The notes under the pieces are model-generated. The model saw nothing but the letters and a program-made list of their open reading frames with translations, was not told where the DNA came from and did not search any database. The position numbers and the translations under genes are program-made. This document shows positions 15,429-24,202 of a DNA stretch of 43,371 bases, one piece after another. Within the stretch, counting starts at the first letter, position 1, and each line of letters starts with the position of its first letter. The stretch covers positions 1 through 43,371 of the forward strand of contig JAQGNR010000025.1 of NCBI GenBank assembly GCA_028291765.1. Reading direction: 5' to 3'. Source of the DNA: Herbaspirillum sp. Its GTDB lineage: Bacteria; Pseudomonadota; Gammaproteobacteria; Burkholderiales; Burkholderiaceae_D.

Positions 15429-16796
15429 ATGAACAATAGAGAATGTGATGTACTGGTTATCGGTGGTGGCGTTACCGGGGTTGCCGCCGCTGTCGCTGCA
15501 GCGCGGGCGGGCGCCAAAACCATGTTGCTGGAAATCAAGCCTTTTGTCGGCGGCAACGCCGTTACAGGTCTTTGCTTGCACAACTACATTTCCAAAAACG
15601 GCCGCCAGCACGTGTTCGGTATCGCGCAGGAATTGGTGGATCGTCTGATTGCCCGTGGCGGCGCAGTAGGTCATATTCCTTACAACAGCTGGGTGCATTC
15701 GGTAACGCCGGTGGACGGCGATCATTTCCGTATGCTGAGTACAGAAATGCTGGCTGAAGCCGGCGTACAGGTAATTTATGGCGCGCAGGTCGTCGGCGTC
15801 GATGCCGAAAACGGTAAAATCAACCATGTGGTGGCCGCTATGAAGGGCGGTCTCTGCAACATCAAAGCCAAGGCCTTCGTGGATAGCAGCGGCGACGCTG
15901 ACGTGGCGGCATTTGCAGGGGCTACATTCCGCAAGGGTGACGTCGTTACCGGCAAGATGCAGCCTGTGTCGTTCTTATTGAATTTTCATAACGTCGATAC
16001 CAAAAAAATCGCTGCAGCAATCGCGGTCAATCCGCCGGCAATGGCGACACGCCCGGATGTTGTTGGCGCATTCCCGGTGTATTTCAATGGCACTTTTTCA
16101 AAATGGAATGAGATCGTAAAGCGAGATGGTATTTTCCCGAATCAGGATCAGATCGTATTCTTTAATACCGTCTGGCCGCATCGTATCAATGTGAACACCA
16201 CGGCGGTCTTCAATATCGATGCGCTGGATCCGGCAGCGATGGGCGTGGCCACTGTGCAATTGGTGAGGCAGGCAGAAAAAATCGGTAAATTCCTGAAGCA
16301 GCACGTGCCCGGTTTTGAGAACAGTTATTTCAGCCCGTCGATCTTCCCTGGCGTGCGCGAGACGCGCAATATTCACGGTCTGTATGAAATTACCGATCAG
16401 GATTGCCTGAACGGTCAAAAATTCGACGACACCATTGGCCAGATTTGTTTCCCTGTCGATATCCACGATCCCGATACAGGGCAAGCGCATTTTTATCAAA
16501 TTGGCGGCGATGGCGCACTGGATATTCCATTCCGTGCAATGCTGCCTGCAGGCCTCAGCAACACAGTGGTCGCTGGCCGCTGTGTTTCGGCGACGCATTA
16601 TGCGCATGGAGCAACGCGTAATATGGCGCCATGCCTGGTGATGGGCGAGGCCGCCGGTACCGCTGCAGCTATGTCGGCTGCCGGCAACGTTGCATTGCCG
16701 GCGCTCGATGTGAAGCAATTGCAATCCAAGCTACTCAAAAATGGTGTTTTTCTGGGTGACGTTTTTGCCGAGGAGCCGGTGGGACAAGCCGCCTGA
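15429..16796 (+). CDS. FAD-dependent oxidoreductase (FAD_oxidored type)
   Basis: A 455-residue soluble flavoprotein. The N-terminus VLVIGGGVTGVAAAVAAARAG (residues 9-29) is the GxGxxG dinucleotide-binding fold, followed by FVGGNAVTGLCLHNY. A second FAD contact lies in AFVDSSGDADVAAFAGA (about 155-171), and the C-terminal block VVAGRCVSATHYAHGATRNM (about 388-407) is the usual closing FAD motif of this family. GAGGAAG precedes the ATG. It is followed 81 bp later by a NitT/TauT-type ABC importer and a GntR regulator, suggesting that it oxidises the imported compound. The substrate cannot be named from sequence. Confidence 0.8.
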   Translation: MNNRECDVLVIGGGVTGVAAAVAAARAGAKTMLLEIKPFVGGNAVTGLCLHNYISKNGRQHVFGIAQELVDRLIARGGAVGHIPYNSWVHSVTPVDGDHFRMLSTEMLAEAGVQVIYGAQVVGVDAENGKINHVVAAMKGGLCNIKAKAFVDSSGDADVAAFAGATFRKGDVVTGKMQPVSFLLNFHNVDTKKIAAAIAVNPPAMATRPDVVGAFPVYFNGTFSKWNEIVKRDGIFPNQDQIVFFNTVWPHRINVNTTAVFNIDALDPAAMGVATVQLVRQAEKIGKFLKQHVPGFENSYFSPSIFPGVRETRNIHGLYEITDQDCLNGQKFDDTIGQICFPVDIHDPDTGQAHFYQIGGDGALDIPFRAMLPAGLSNTVVAGRCVSATHYAHGATRNMAPCLVMGEAAGTAAAMSAAGNVALPALDVKQLQSKLLKNGVFLGDVFAEEPVGQAA

Positions 16797-16877
16797 CATT
16801 CGCTGTAGAAGTAAATTAAATCAAATTTGATGCGGGTACGATGATGCCTGCACATGACGCAATCAATAGGAGGAGAC

Positions 16878-17909
16878 ATGATTAAACGGCGTTTGATGCA
16901 AATGTTGTTGATCGGCTGTGCCGTAATGGCATCGGTCGTACAAGCCCAGACCCCCGGCATTGAAAAACCGGATCTGAAAGTGGCTGTCGGCAGTAAAGTC
17001 GGCCTGTTTTTTTTGCCGACGTTGCTGGCCGATCACCTCGGTTATTTCAAGGATGAAGGTCTGCACGTACAAATCATCGATCTCGGTTCCGGCGGTAAAG
17101 CGCTGGAGGCATTGGTCGGTGGCAGCGTGGACGTGACCAGTGGCGCTTACGATCATACGGTGCAGCTGCAGGCCAAAAAGATACCGCTGCGTGCTTTCGT
17201 GCTAGAAGGAAAACTGGCAGATTATTCGCTTGGTATCGTCAAAGGCAAAGCGCCTAACTACCAGTCGCCGAAAGACTTGAAAGGTCTGATCATCGGTGTC
17301 TCTTCGCCTGGCTCGGGTAGTGACCTTTTCGTGAAGCAGGTACTAGCGCTGGCAGGTCTGAAATCCAGCGATGTATCGTTGGTCAATGTCGGTCAGGCGG
17401 CTGGTGCCGTAGCCGCAGTGCGTGCCGGTCAGCTCGATGCAATCGCCAATACCGATCCGGTCATGTCGATTCTGGAGCAGGCGGGCAATGTGCGGATCAT
17501 TGCAGACGGCCGAACCGAGGCCGGCTCGAAGATCGTGTATGGTGGTAATTATCCGACCGGAGCGGTATATGCGCACGAGGATTTCATCAAGAAAAATCCG
17601 CATACGGTACAGGCGTTGACCAATGCGATTGTGCGCACTTTGCGTTACATGAGCCACGCAACGCCGGAACAAATCATGAAAGCGCTGCCGCCGGAATTTG
17701 CCAATGGCGATCAGAAAACCTTTCTGCTTGCGCTGAAGACGATGTTGCCGACTTATTCTCCAGACGGTCTGTTCCCGCCCGATGCCGGCGAGACGGTGCG
17801 TAATGCCCTGTCGATGATTGACGCCAATGTACGCAACAGCAAAATCGATCTGAGCCAAACCTATACCAATGATTTCGTGAAACAGGCGTTAAGTCAGCCG
17901 GCCAAATAG
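16878..17909 (+). CDS. NitT/TauT-family ABC transporter substrate-binding protein
   Basis: Periplasmic binding protein, 343 residues. A signal peptide (MIKRRLMQMLLIGCAVMASV, cleavage near VQAQ) precedes an NMT1/SsuA-like fold: KVGLFFLPTLLADHLGYFKDEGL, GGSVDVTSGAYDHT and IIGVSSPGSGSDLFVKQ are typical. AGGAGGAG lies seven bases before the ATG at 16878; the upstream in-frame ATG at 16854 lacks such a site. Members bind nitrate, sulfonates, taurine, pyrimidine precursors or aromatic acids; the sequence does not discriminate. It works with the ATPase and permease that follow. Confidence 0.88.
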   Translation: MIKRRLMQMLLIGCAVMASVVQAQTPGIEKPDLKVAVGSKVGLFFLPTLLADHLGYFKDEGLHVQIIDLGSGGKALEALVGGSVDVTSGAYDHTVQLQAKKIPLRAFVLEGKLADYSLGIVKGKAPNYQSPKDLKGLIIGVSSPGSGSDLFVKQVLALAGLKSSDVSLVNVGQAAGAVAAVRAGQLDAIANTDPVMSILEQAGNVRIIADGRTEAGSKIVYGGNYPTGAVYAHEDFIKKNPHTVQALTNAIVRTLRYMSHATPEQIMKALPPEFANGDQKTFLLALKTMLPTYSPDGLFPPDAGETVRNALSMIDANVRNSKIDLSQTYTNDFVKQALSQPAK

Positions 17910-17966
17910 GGATCCAGCTTGGTCGGTAAAAATGGCTTTGGCGTCAATAATTCGATGGAGGCGACA

Positions 17967-18830
17967 ATGAAATTGATGGAAATTCCGGAAACAATTGCCG
18001 GCTGCGCTACGCGTAGCGCAGTGGCAGTCGAATTCAAGAATATCAGTTGCTGCTTCAAGGCGGCTAACGGCAAAAAAAATGATGCGAAGACTTATACGGC
18101 GGTAGCCGACACTAGCATGTCGGTGCGCGACGGCGAGTTCGTTTCGGTGGTCGGCCCTACCGGTTGCGGCAAATCTACCTTGCTGAATGTGGCTGCGGGA
18201 TTGATGCAGCCGTCCAGCGGTAGTGTGGAGATATTCGGTCAGCCGCTGACAGGATTGAACTCCCAAGCCGGTTATATGTTTCAGTCGGAAGCGCTGATGC
18301 CGTGGCGAACCGCGTTGGAAAATATCACCGCTGGCCTGGAGTTTCGCGGTGTGGCGAGGAAAGATTCCATCGAACAGGCGCATTTCTGGATGCAGCGGGT
18401 CGGTCTGAGCGGATTCGAACAGCGTTATCCGCATCAGCTTTCCGGCGGCATGCGCAAACGCGTGTCGCTGGCGCAAATGCTGATTCTCGATCCTAAAATA
18501 ATCCTGATGGATGAGCCGTTCAGCGCGCTCGATGCCCAGACCCGCGTGCTGATGGAAAACGAATTGCTGGACCTGTGGGCGGCCGACCGCAAATCGGTCA
18601 TCTTTATCACGCACGATCTGGATGAGGCCATTTCCATGTCGGACCGCGTCGTGGTGCTTTCGGCAGGGCCGGGTACCCACCCGATCAATGAATTTGTCAT
18701 CGACTTGCCACGCCCCCGGGATGTTGCCGAAATTCGTCATACCGCGCGTTTCGCCGAACTGCATCAGGAAATCTGGAACGTTATGAAAGAGGAGGTAATG
18801 AAAGGCTATGTTCAAAGTCAACGAAAGTAA
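17967..18830 (+). CDS. NitT/TauT-family ABC transporter ATP-binding protein
   Basis: A 287-residue cytoplasmic ATPase. Walker A GPTGCGKST (about residues 62-70), Q-loop FQSEALMPWRTALENI, signature HQLSGGMRKRVSLAQ, Walker B IILMDEPFSALD and the switch His in ITHDLDEAI are all present. The N-terminus has an unusual ~45-residue lead with NISCCFKAANGKKNDAKTYT. GGAGG lies seven to ten bases before the ATG at 17967; the open frame extends to a TTG at 17919 without a comparable site. It overlaps the permease gene by 23 bp. Confidence 0.9.
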   Translation: MKLMEIPETIAGCATRSAVAVEFKNISCCFKAANGKKNDAKTYTAVADTSMSVRDGEFVSVVGPTGCGKSTLLNVAAGLMQPSSGSVEIFGQPLTGLNSQAGYMFQSEALMPWRTALENITAGLEFRGVARKDSIEQAHFWMQRVGLSGFEQRYPHQLSGGMRKRVSLAQMLILDPKIILMDEPFSALDAQTRVLMENELLDLWAADRKSVIFITHDLDEAISMSDRVVVLSAGPGTHPINEFVIDLPRPRDVAEIRHTARFAELHQEIWNVMKEEVMKGYVQSQRK

Positions 18831-19650
18831 TACTGTCGCACCTCGCGTGTCAAAATCCTCGCGACCCTTCCGCATCCACGCCGGCAATCTGGTCTGGTTT
18901 CATGCGGTGTTATTCGTCGCCATCATGGGTGCGTGGTATGGAATGACGGAAACTGAAATACTGCCAAAATTTTTCTTTGGCGAGCCGTTGAAAGTCGCGC
19001 TGCGCATATGGGACTGGTTTGTTGGCGGCGAGATTTATCATCATCTGGGTATCACGCTGTCCGAAACCATTCTGGCGTTTGTGCTGGGTTCGATCGCTGC
19101 GATGGTGCTGGGATTGTGGTTGGCATTGAGTCCGATCGCTTCTGCATTGGCAGATCCTTATATCAAGGCGCTCAATTCGATGCCCCGGGTCATTTTGGCG
19201 CCGATCTTTGCGGTCTGGTTCGGGCTGGGTATCTGGTCCAAGGTAGCGCTCGGCGTGACGCTGGTGTTTTTTGTCGTGTTCTTTAATGTTTACCAGGGAA
19301 TCAAGGAAGTCAGCCCGGTGGTCCTGGCCAACACACGCATGTTGGGGGCGAGCAAAAGCCAATTATTGCGTGCCGTTTATTTGCCGTCCGCCACCAGTTG
19401 GGTTTTTTCCAGTCTCCACACATCAGTGGGCATGGCATTTGTGGGGGCGGTGGTCGGCGAATATCTCGGCTCCGCCGGTGGCGTCGGCTATCTGATCCTG
19501 CAGGCGGAAGGCATATTTGACATCGATACAGTGTTTGCCGGTATAGTGGTATTGACTGTTTTTGCGCTGATTCTCGATACGATCGTTGGCGCAATCGAGA
19601 AACGTCTGCTAGTCTGGAAACCTTCTCATGCAGTCACAGAACCGCTGTAA
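18808..19650 (+). CDS. NitT/TauT-family ABC transporter permease
   Basis: A 280-residue inner-membrane protein with about six hydrophobic segments. The binding-protein-dependent transport motif (EAA loop) lies in VVLANTRMLGASKSQLLRAV around residues 171-190, and ALNSMPRVILAPIFAVWFGLG (about 125-145) is typical of SsuC/TauC-type permeases. The start overlaps the ATPase gene by 23 bp, with a strong AGGAGG further upstream. A rho-independent terminator begins inside its last codons, closing the operon. Confidence 0.9.
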   Translation: MFKVNESNTVAPRVSKSSRPFRIHAGNLVWFHAVLFVAIMGAWYGMTETEILPKFFFGEPLKVALRIWDWFVGGEIYHHLGITLSETILAFVLGSIAAMVLGLWLALSPIASALADPYIKALNSMPRVILAPIFAVWFGLGIWSKVALGVTLVFFVVFFNVYQGIKEVSPVVLANTRMLGASKSQLLRAVYLPSATSWVFSSLHTSVGMAFVGAVVGEYLGSAGGVGYLILQAEGIFDIDTVFAGIVVLTVFALILDTIVGAIEKRLLVWKPSHAVTEPL

Positions 19651-19665
19651 CAACAGCGGTTTTTT
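19641..19665 (+). terminator. Rho-independent terminator of the oxidoreductase-ABC operon
   Basis: ACCGCTGT (19641-19648), loop AACA, ACAGCGGT (19653-19660), followed by a T run. The stem begins within the final codons and stop of the permease gene. Confidence 0.88.
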
Positions 19666-19724
19666 GCACGCAAAATCCGGCGCGTCGTCCGGATCACTAC
19701 AAATTGATATCGAGTACCAAGCAC

Positions 19725-20432
19725 ATGCAAGCAGCACCTGAAAGTGATTTTTTACCGCAGTTGGCGCCACTCGACACCACATCGTCGTATATCCCCTTGC
19801 GGGCCGCAGTACTGGCGCGGCTTAAAGAGGCGATTATTAACGACGTACTGAAGCCCGGCATGGTGCTTAGGGAAAACGCGATTGCCATCCAGCTTTCCGT
19901 CAGCCGGACGCCGGTGAGGGAAGCGATTCGGATGCTGGAGCAAGAGAAGCTGGTGACGCTGCTGCCGGGCCGAAAGATTGTGGTCTCGACGCCCGACCGG
20001 CAGGATATTGCTGAAATTTATGACATCCGGCTGGTACTCGAAACCGAAGCTTTGCGCAGGATCACGGTTGAACGCAGCGATATTTTGGGAAAGCTACGGG
20101 ATTGCGTCAGCCGTTCGAAAACCGCCATTGCCAACCGAGACAGTGAGCAGTTGCGTACGATCAATACGGAATTTCACACAGTATTGACGTCGTCGCTGGA
20201 GAATAAGCGCATGCGGCATTTCCTCGAATCGGTCTACGACCTGATTTATCGATTTCGCGCTTATTCATTGGAAGATGCACTCTGGGCAGAGCAGGGTGTA
20301 CATGAACACGAAGAACTGGTTACTTTATTAGCGGCCGGCCAACAGGATCAAGCCATTGCAATATTGCGTAATCATTTGAATCATGCCAAAGACATTCTGA
20401 TGGCGAAGTTCGCCGTATCCGGTACGAAGTAG
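19725..20432 (+). CDS. GntR-family transcriptional regulator, FCD subfamily
   Basis: A 235-residue regulator. The N-terminal winged helix-turn-helix reads LKEAIINDVLKPGMVL, IAIQLSVSRTPVREAIRMLE and ends in the wing GRKIVVSTPD. The C-terminal FCD ligand domain shows DIRLVLETEALR, NTEFHTVLTSS and HEHEELVTLLAAGQ, whose Asp/His residues usually bind a metal and a carboxylate ligand. The start is uncertain: ATG 19725 has no strong ribosome binding site, and TTG 19704 is an alternative. It lies after the terminator of the transporter operon and reads the same way; the operator-like TTGTATACAA at that operon's promoter is its likely target. Confidence 0.88.
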   Translation: MQAAPESDFLPQLAPLDTTSSYIPLRAAVLARLKEAIINDVLKPGMVLRENAIAIQLSVSRTPVREAIRMLEQEKLVTLLPGRKIVVSTPDRQDIAEIYDIRLVLETEALRRITVERSDILGKLRDCVSRSKTAIANRDSEQLRTINTEFHTVLTSSLENKRMRHFLESVYDLIYRFRAYSLEDALWAEQGVHEHEELVTLLAAGQQDQAIAILRNHLNHAKDILMAKFAVSGTK

Positions 20433-20497
20433 AACGACATGGTCGCTTCCGTTAAAAAGCGACCTTGGCACAGTTTTTGATGACGATCTAGGAAAAA

Positions 20498-20599
20498 CTA
20501 TGTCAGGAAGCGCGAACGCATCATGTCGATGTATGTTTCTTCAGAGCCTTCACGGCGCGTCTTCACCAGAGGCCTGATATCTTCGGTAGCGACGAAGGC
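20498..20599 (-). pseudogene. C-terminal fragment of an unidentified protein
   Basis: On the minus strand [20 protein letters not shown] followed by ETYIDMMRSRFLT and a stop has the composition of a genuine C-terminus, and an in-frame stop lies just upstream of it. The parent family was not recognised. It meets another fragment at about 20600, so 20433-20715 appears to be a patchwork of decayed pieces. Confidence 0.35.
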
Positions 20600-20700
20600 A
20601 GCTGTTCAATCTCGGAAAAATTCTTGCAACGGCCGCCGCCATCGCCTATACGCATCAGGAAATCCTACATAGCGGCACCTACGCAGAGCTTGCGAGCGTT

Positions 20701-21099
20701 CCCGTCGTCGCCAATTCAGTGGTTGCAGTAGAGGAAGGATACAATCGCATCGACGCCAGCCTCGCTGGTATGGGTGCAGGTGCCGGGAATGCACCGCTAG
20801 AAGTATTTATCGCCGTTGCCGATCGTCTCGGCTGGAATCACGGTTGCGATGTGTATGCTTTGATGGATGCCGCCGACGATATTGTCCGCCCACTACAGGA
20901 CAGGCCTGTGCGCGTCGATCGCGAAACACTGGCGCTCGGCTATGCCGGTGTTTATTCGAATTTCTTGCGCTATGCAGAAGCTGCGGCTGAGAAATACGGT
21001 ATCAAGACCGTGGACATATTGGTCGAACTCGGTCGTCGCCGCATGGTTGGCGGGCAGGAGGACATGATCGTGGACGTTGCATTGGATCTGACTCGCTAG
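20701..21099 (+). pseudogene. 3' remnant of 4-hydroxy-2-oxovalerate aldolase (MhpE/BphI type)
   Basis: [40 protein letters not shown] and [18 protein letters not shown] match the C-terminal ~130 residues of the class II aldolase that splits 4-hydroxy-2-oxovalerate in meta-cleavage pathways. The N-terminal TIM barrel with the metal-binding residues is missing, so it cannot be active. Similarity starts near 20704; upstream sequence ([14 protein letters not shown]) seems to come from another gene. The partner acetaldehyde dehydrogenase is absent. Its stop overlaps the convergent AraC stop at CTAG. Confidence 0.85.
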
Positions 21100-22109
21100 C
21101 GATCGCCCCATGAACCATCTTGACGTTGGCTTGCTTCGCTCGGTGCGTAGCCGAACTGCGCTTTGAAGGCGCGGCTGAAAGCCGCGTCCGATCCGTAACC
21201 GATGCGTTCCGCCGCTTGGGTAACGCGCAGCCCGCCACTGGCGAGCATGTCCGCAGCCAGCGTTAACTTCAATCGTTTGACATAGTGCAATGGCGCCTCG
21301 CCGACCCGCGCCGTGAAACGCTCGGAAAAAATCGAGCGTGACATCGCGGCGAGGCCGGCCAGTCCTTCGACAGTCCAGGGATGATAGGGCGCAGCATGGA
21401 TGGCGTTCAGTGCGCGGCCGATTCGTTCATCACCTAGCGCACCGATCCAACTGCTTGGGTGTGCCTGACTGGCGGCCCAGGTACGCAGCGTGCGTATCAC
21501 CAGTAAATCAATTAACCGTGAAATCATCAGCGAAGAACCGGGCTCGACTTCATGCGATTCCTTAACCAGGAAATGCGTCAATGCGTGCAGCCAGTCCGGT
21601 GTCTTGCCCTGTTCACTGGGGATGTGCACCACCAACGGCAGCGCCGCCATGATAGCGGCCAGCGATCCCCCTTCGAAATGGAACAGGCCTCCAACCACGT
21701 GAATCGGTACGCCTTCGCCACCGTAATCGAGCACCGATTTTTCGCGGTCGAAGTGTTCGCCGATGAGGCTACCAATTTCTTCTGATGGGGTAGCTGGATT
21801 GTCGCAAATCAGGTGGCCCGTGCCATGCGGTAGTAGCAGCATGTCGCCCTGATTTACCGCAATCGGCTCGGCACCTAGGGTTTTGACCCACAACGTACCG
21901 CTCTCAACAAAATAAAAATGCGCTGCTCCCTTGGGAAAAGTAATGCTCCACGGCGCCCGTAGCCGAGCCGAATACACCAGTTCACCACGCAACCGTATCA
22001 AGGTCAGTACTTGGGAAAGGACATCGGAGCGCGTCGCTGCCATGCCATAGTCCGGCATTTTTCCGGACGATTGATCATTAAATGCGGTCGCTTGGATATG
22101 GCTGGTCAT
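21096..22109 (-). CDS. AraC-family transcriptional regulator (cupin_6 type)
   Basis: A 337-residue regulator with an N-terminal cupin sensor ([28 protein letters not shown]) and a C-terminal double helix-turn-helix: [20 protein letters not shown] and [20 protein letters not shown]. This pattern is common in regulators placed divergently to small oxidoreductase or hydrolase genes. ATG 22109 has AGGA eight bases upstream; the reading frame stays open to 22223 but would run into the divergent gene's start. It is divergent from the alpha/beta hydrolase (64-bp gap), which it probably controls. Confidence 0.88.
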   Translation of the reverse strand: MTSHIQATAFNDQSSGKMPDYGMAATRSDVLSQVLTLIRLRGELVYSARLRAPWSITFPKGAAHFYFVESGTLWVKTLGAEPIAVNQGDMLLLPHGTGHLICDNPATPSEEIGSLIGEHFDREKSVLDYGGEGVPIHVVGGLFHFEGGSLAAIMAALPLVVHIPSEQGKTPDWLHALTHFLVKESHEVEPGSSLMISRLIDLLVIRTLRTWAASQAHPSSWIGALGDERIGRALNAIHAAPYHPWTVEGLAGLAAMSRSIFSERFTARVGEAPLHYVKRLKLTLAADMLASGGLRVTQAAERIGYGSDAAFSRAFKAQFGYAPSEASQRQDGSWGDR

Positions 22110-22173
22110 GTCACTGCATCCTATTATTTGTTTCGCGGTTCCCAACCTTATAAACCCTTTTTCGGAGTATGAC

Positions 22174-22962
22174 ATGAAAGCATTGAACATTTTAATTTTG
22201 ACATCCGCCGCCCTAATCGGCACGCATTCAATGGCTGCAGAAAAGCCGACTATTGCCCTCGTTCACGGTGCATTTGAAGATGCGCACATCTGGGATGGCG
22301 TTGGCGCCAGGTTGCAGGCCGACGGCTACCGAGTGATCAACGTCGATCTGCCTGGCCGCCCAAGCGCGCCTATGGCAGCCAACCTCGTTAGCGGCGATGT
22401 GTATCGCGACACGGTGCTAAAAGCGATCGATGGTGAATTGCAGCCGGTGGTATTAGTCGGTCATAGCTTTGGTGGCATCGCTATATCGGCGGTGGCGGAG
22501 GCGGCGCCGGCCAAGGTCAAGACGGTGGTATATCTGGCGGCCTATTTGCCGCAGGATGGCGAATCGATGCTGTCGCTGGCGAAGCAGGACCGCGACAGCA
22601 AAGCTGGTCCGGCGCTGCAAATTGACGAAGGCAAAGGCATGATCTCGGTCAATTACGCAGCTCGAGCCGATCTGTTCGCCAATGGCGCGCCAGAAGGTTT
22701 GCGCAAGGTTCTGCCGGATCTGATCATCGACGAGCCGTTGGCGCCTATCGCCACGCCAGTGAAGTTGACTGCCGGGCGCTTTGGCAAGGTCGACAAGGTC
22801 TACATTCACACCGCGCAGGATCAGGTCGTCAGTCCTTACTTGCAGCAAAAGATGGTTGCCGCCACGCCGGTGCGCCTGGAGTTCACGCTCAACACCGGTC
22901 ATATCCCATTCCTGACCGATGTACCCGGTTTGGTTTCAGCGATCGAGAAATCCGCTGAATAA
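22174..22962 (+). CDS. Exported alpha/beta-fold hydrolase
   Basis: A 262-residue protein with a signal peptide (MKALNILILTSAALIGTHSM, cleavage near MAAE). The mature part has the oxyanion motif LVHGAFEDAHIW, the nucleophile elbow LVGHSFGGIA and the catalytic His in NTGHIPFLTD, matching the salicylate-esterase/hydroxynitrile-lyase-like group. CGGAG precedes ATG 22174; the longer open frame from 22108 overlaps the divergent AraC start. It likely hydrolyses a small ester in the periplasm; the substrate is unknown. The next gene, 78 bp on, is an AhpD-like protein. Confidence 0.85.
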   Translation: MKALNILILTSAALIGTHSMAAEKPTIALVHGAFEDAHIWDGVGARLQADGYRVINVDLPGRPSAPMAANLVSGDVYRDTVLKAIDGELQPVVLVGHSFGGIAISAVAEAAPAKVKTVVYLAAYLPQDGESMLSLAKQDRDSKAGPALQIDEGKGMISVNYAARADLFANGAPEGLRKVLPDLIIDEPLAPIATPVKLTAGRFGKVDKVYIHTAQDQVVSPYLQQKMVAATPVRLEFTLNTGHIPFLTDVPGLVSAIEKSAE

Positions 22963-23040
22963 GAATATTCAATAAAGACTCATCTGCACTACGGGCGTGC
23001 CTAAAGCCGCCAACCCACTCTAACTTTTTAAGGAATAATC

Positions 23041-23577
23041 ATGAACCGTTTATTTAGCCAACCAGTGTCCGAGTCTAGTGGACATGCCGCACAACTTTAC
23101 GCTGGCATTAAAGCAGCCGTGGGTATAGTGCCCAACGCTTTCGTCAACATAGGCAGCAATAGCCCGATTGCATTGGAAACTCTGCTCAATATTGATGGCG
23201 CATTAAAAAAAGGAACTCTCGGCGCGAAAGAGGGCGAGGTAGTGAAACTGGTCGTCAGCCAGGTCGCCGAGTGCGATTACTGCCTTGCGGCACACACCTT
23301 GATCGGCAAGAAAACGGGGCTGAGTAAAGAAGATGTTCTGGCTATCCGTCATGGCACGCCATCGAGCGATGCGCGTCTGGATACCTTGGCAAGCTTTACC
23401 CAGGAATTGATTTCGACAAAAGGAACATTGTCCGGCATGACATTTGAAAAAATTAAAGCTGCCGGCTTTACGGATGCGCAAATTGTGGACATCGTTCTCG
23501 CCATTACCAGCATCACTTTCACCAACATGTTCAACCGGATCAATGACACCTTGGTGGATTTTCCTCTAGCAGATTAA
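23041..23577 (+). CDS. Carboxymuconolactone decarboxylase / AhpD-like protein
   Basis: A 178-residue all-helical protein with the AhpD core ECDYCLAAHTLIGKK (CxxCxxxH), the redox-active pair used in peroxidase-like members. Flanking blocks NAFVNIGSNSPIALETL and FTDAQIVDIVLAITSITFTN are typical. A good AAGGA ribosome binding site lies before the ATG. Together with the hydrolase and AraC gene it forms a compact unit seen in many proteobacteria; a role in oxidative or electrophile stress is plausible but not proven. Confidence 0.85.
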   Translation: MNRLFSQPVSESSGHAAQLYAGIKAAVGIVPNAFVNIGSNSPIALETLLNIDGALKKGTLGAKEGEVVKLVVSQVAECDYCLAAHTLIGKKTGLSKEDVLAIRHGTPSSDARLDTLASFTQELISTKGTLSGMTFEKIKAAGFTDAQIVDIVLAITSITFTNMFNRINDTLVDFPLAD

Positions 23578-23595
23578 TTATCTCAAATCTTCTAG

Positions 23596-23619
23596 GTCAG
23601 CACGCTTCGGTGTGCTGAC
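23596..23619 (+). terminator. Possible terminator after the AhpD-like gene
   Basis: GTCAGCAC (23596-23603) pairs with GTGCTGAC (23612-23619) around a GCTTCGGT loop. The following GGTTTCTTTG is only moderately T-rich, so termination strength is uncertain. Confidence 0.55.
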
Positions 23620-23689
23620 GGTTTCTTTGCTTGTTCTTCGGCTTCATGAAAATCACCTACGGAGGCTATGGTTCGCCTTAAAGCCTCCG

Positions 23690-24017
23690 TTTTGGCAAAA
23701 AAACTGAATTGTGTTGAATTGCGTGGAATATTAACCCGGGCTTCAGTCCAAAAGTGGGTCAACTTTACGTGCAAAACAACAGGTGGGCGACTAAATTAGT
23801 GGCCTACTAAGAAACAGGAAAATTTACTTATGAAGTTTGCCGAACAGATGTCTTTAACTAGCGCAGCCGTCACACTCATATCAGCAGCTTTTTGTGACCA
23901 AGGTGGGGTCGAAAATGTGATGGCTGATAACTCTGTGATTACAGTGGAGTTTATGGCTGTTCGTAAAACATCGCGGCGGAGAGCCGCATGAACAGTGGGT
24001 GTTTTGCATGTGGCGAG
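23690..24017. other. Gene-poor scar region, possible IS end and short ORF
   Basis: AAAAGTGGGTCAACTTTACG near 23750 resembles the end sequences of IS21-type elements, but no inverted partner was found. An unlisted 53-codon frame (ATG 23830 to stop 23991, beginning MKFAEQMSLTSAAVTL) has AGGA about ten bases upstream and no known relative. A partial TGTGATGGCT island-repeat unit lies at 23916-23925. The stretch as a whole looks like a rearrangement scar. Confidence 0.3.
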
Positions 24018-24159
24018 GCTTGGGAAGCTTCTGCTCTACCATTGAGCTACACCCGCGATCGCCGCATTTTACGCGAGTTTTGACGGGGTTTGTGAACTTA
24101 ACAAATGGCAGGTGTGATGGAAAATGTGATGGCCGGTTTCTTCTGGGTGTGATGGCTTC
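24018..24159. repeat. Right copy of 142-bp direct repeat with tRNA-Gly 5' fragment
   Basis: Gap-free match to 9297-9438. Bases 24018-24056 equal the 5' half of tRNA-Gly(CCC), from the anticodon arm to the first base; the 3' half is missing, so it cannot be a tRNA. The remainder repeats the flank with its three TGTGATGG units. It forms the right edge of the 14.7-kb island and adjoins the truncated hpxW-like gene. Confidence 0.85.
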
Positions 24160-24202
24160 GGAACAAGTGCCACTGTCCACCGCTAGCCGAGCTTGTCGCA
24201 GG

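Noticed and set aside
20440-20470. Terminator after the GntR gene (GGTCGCTT/AAGCGACC)
   Set aside because: The stem is plausible but is followed by TTGGCAC rather than a T run.
24018-24056. Second tRNA-Gly gene
   Set aside because: Only the 5' half to the anticodon arm is present; T-arm, 3' acceptor strand and CCA are missing.
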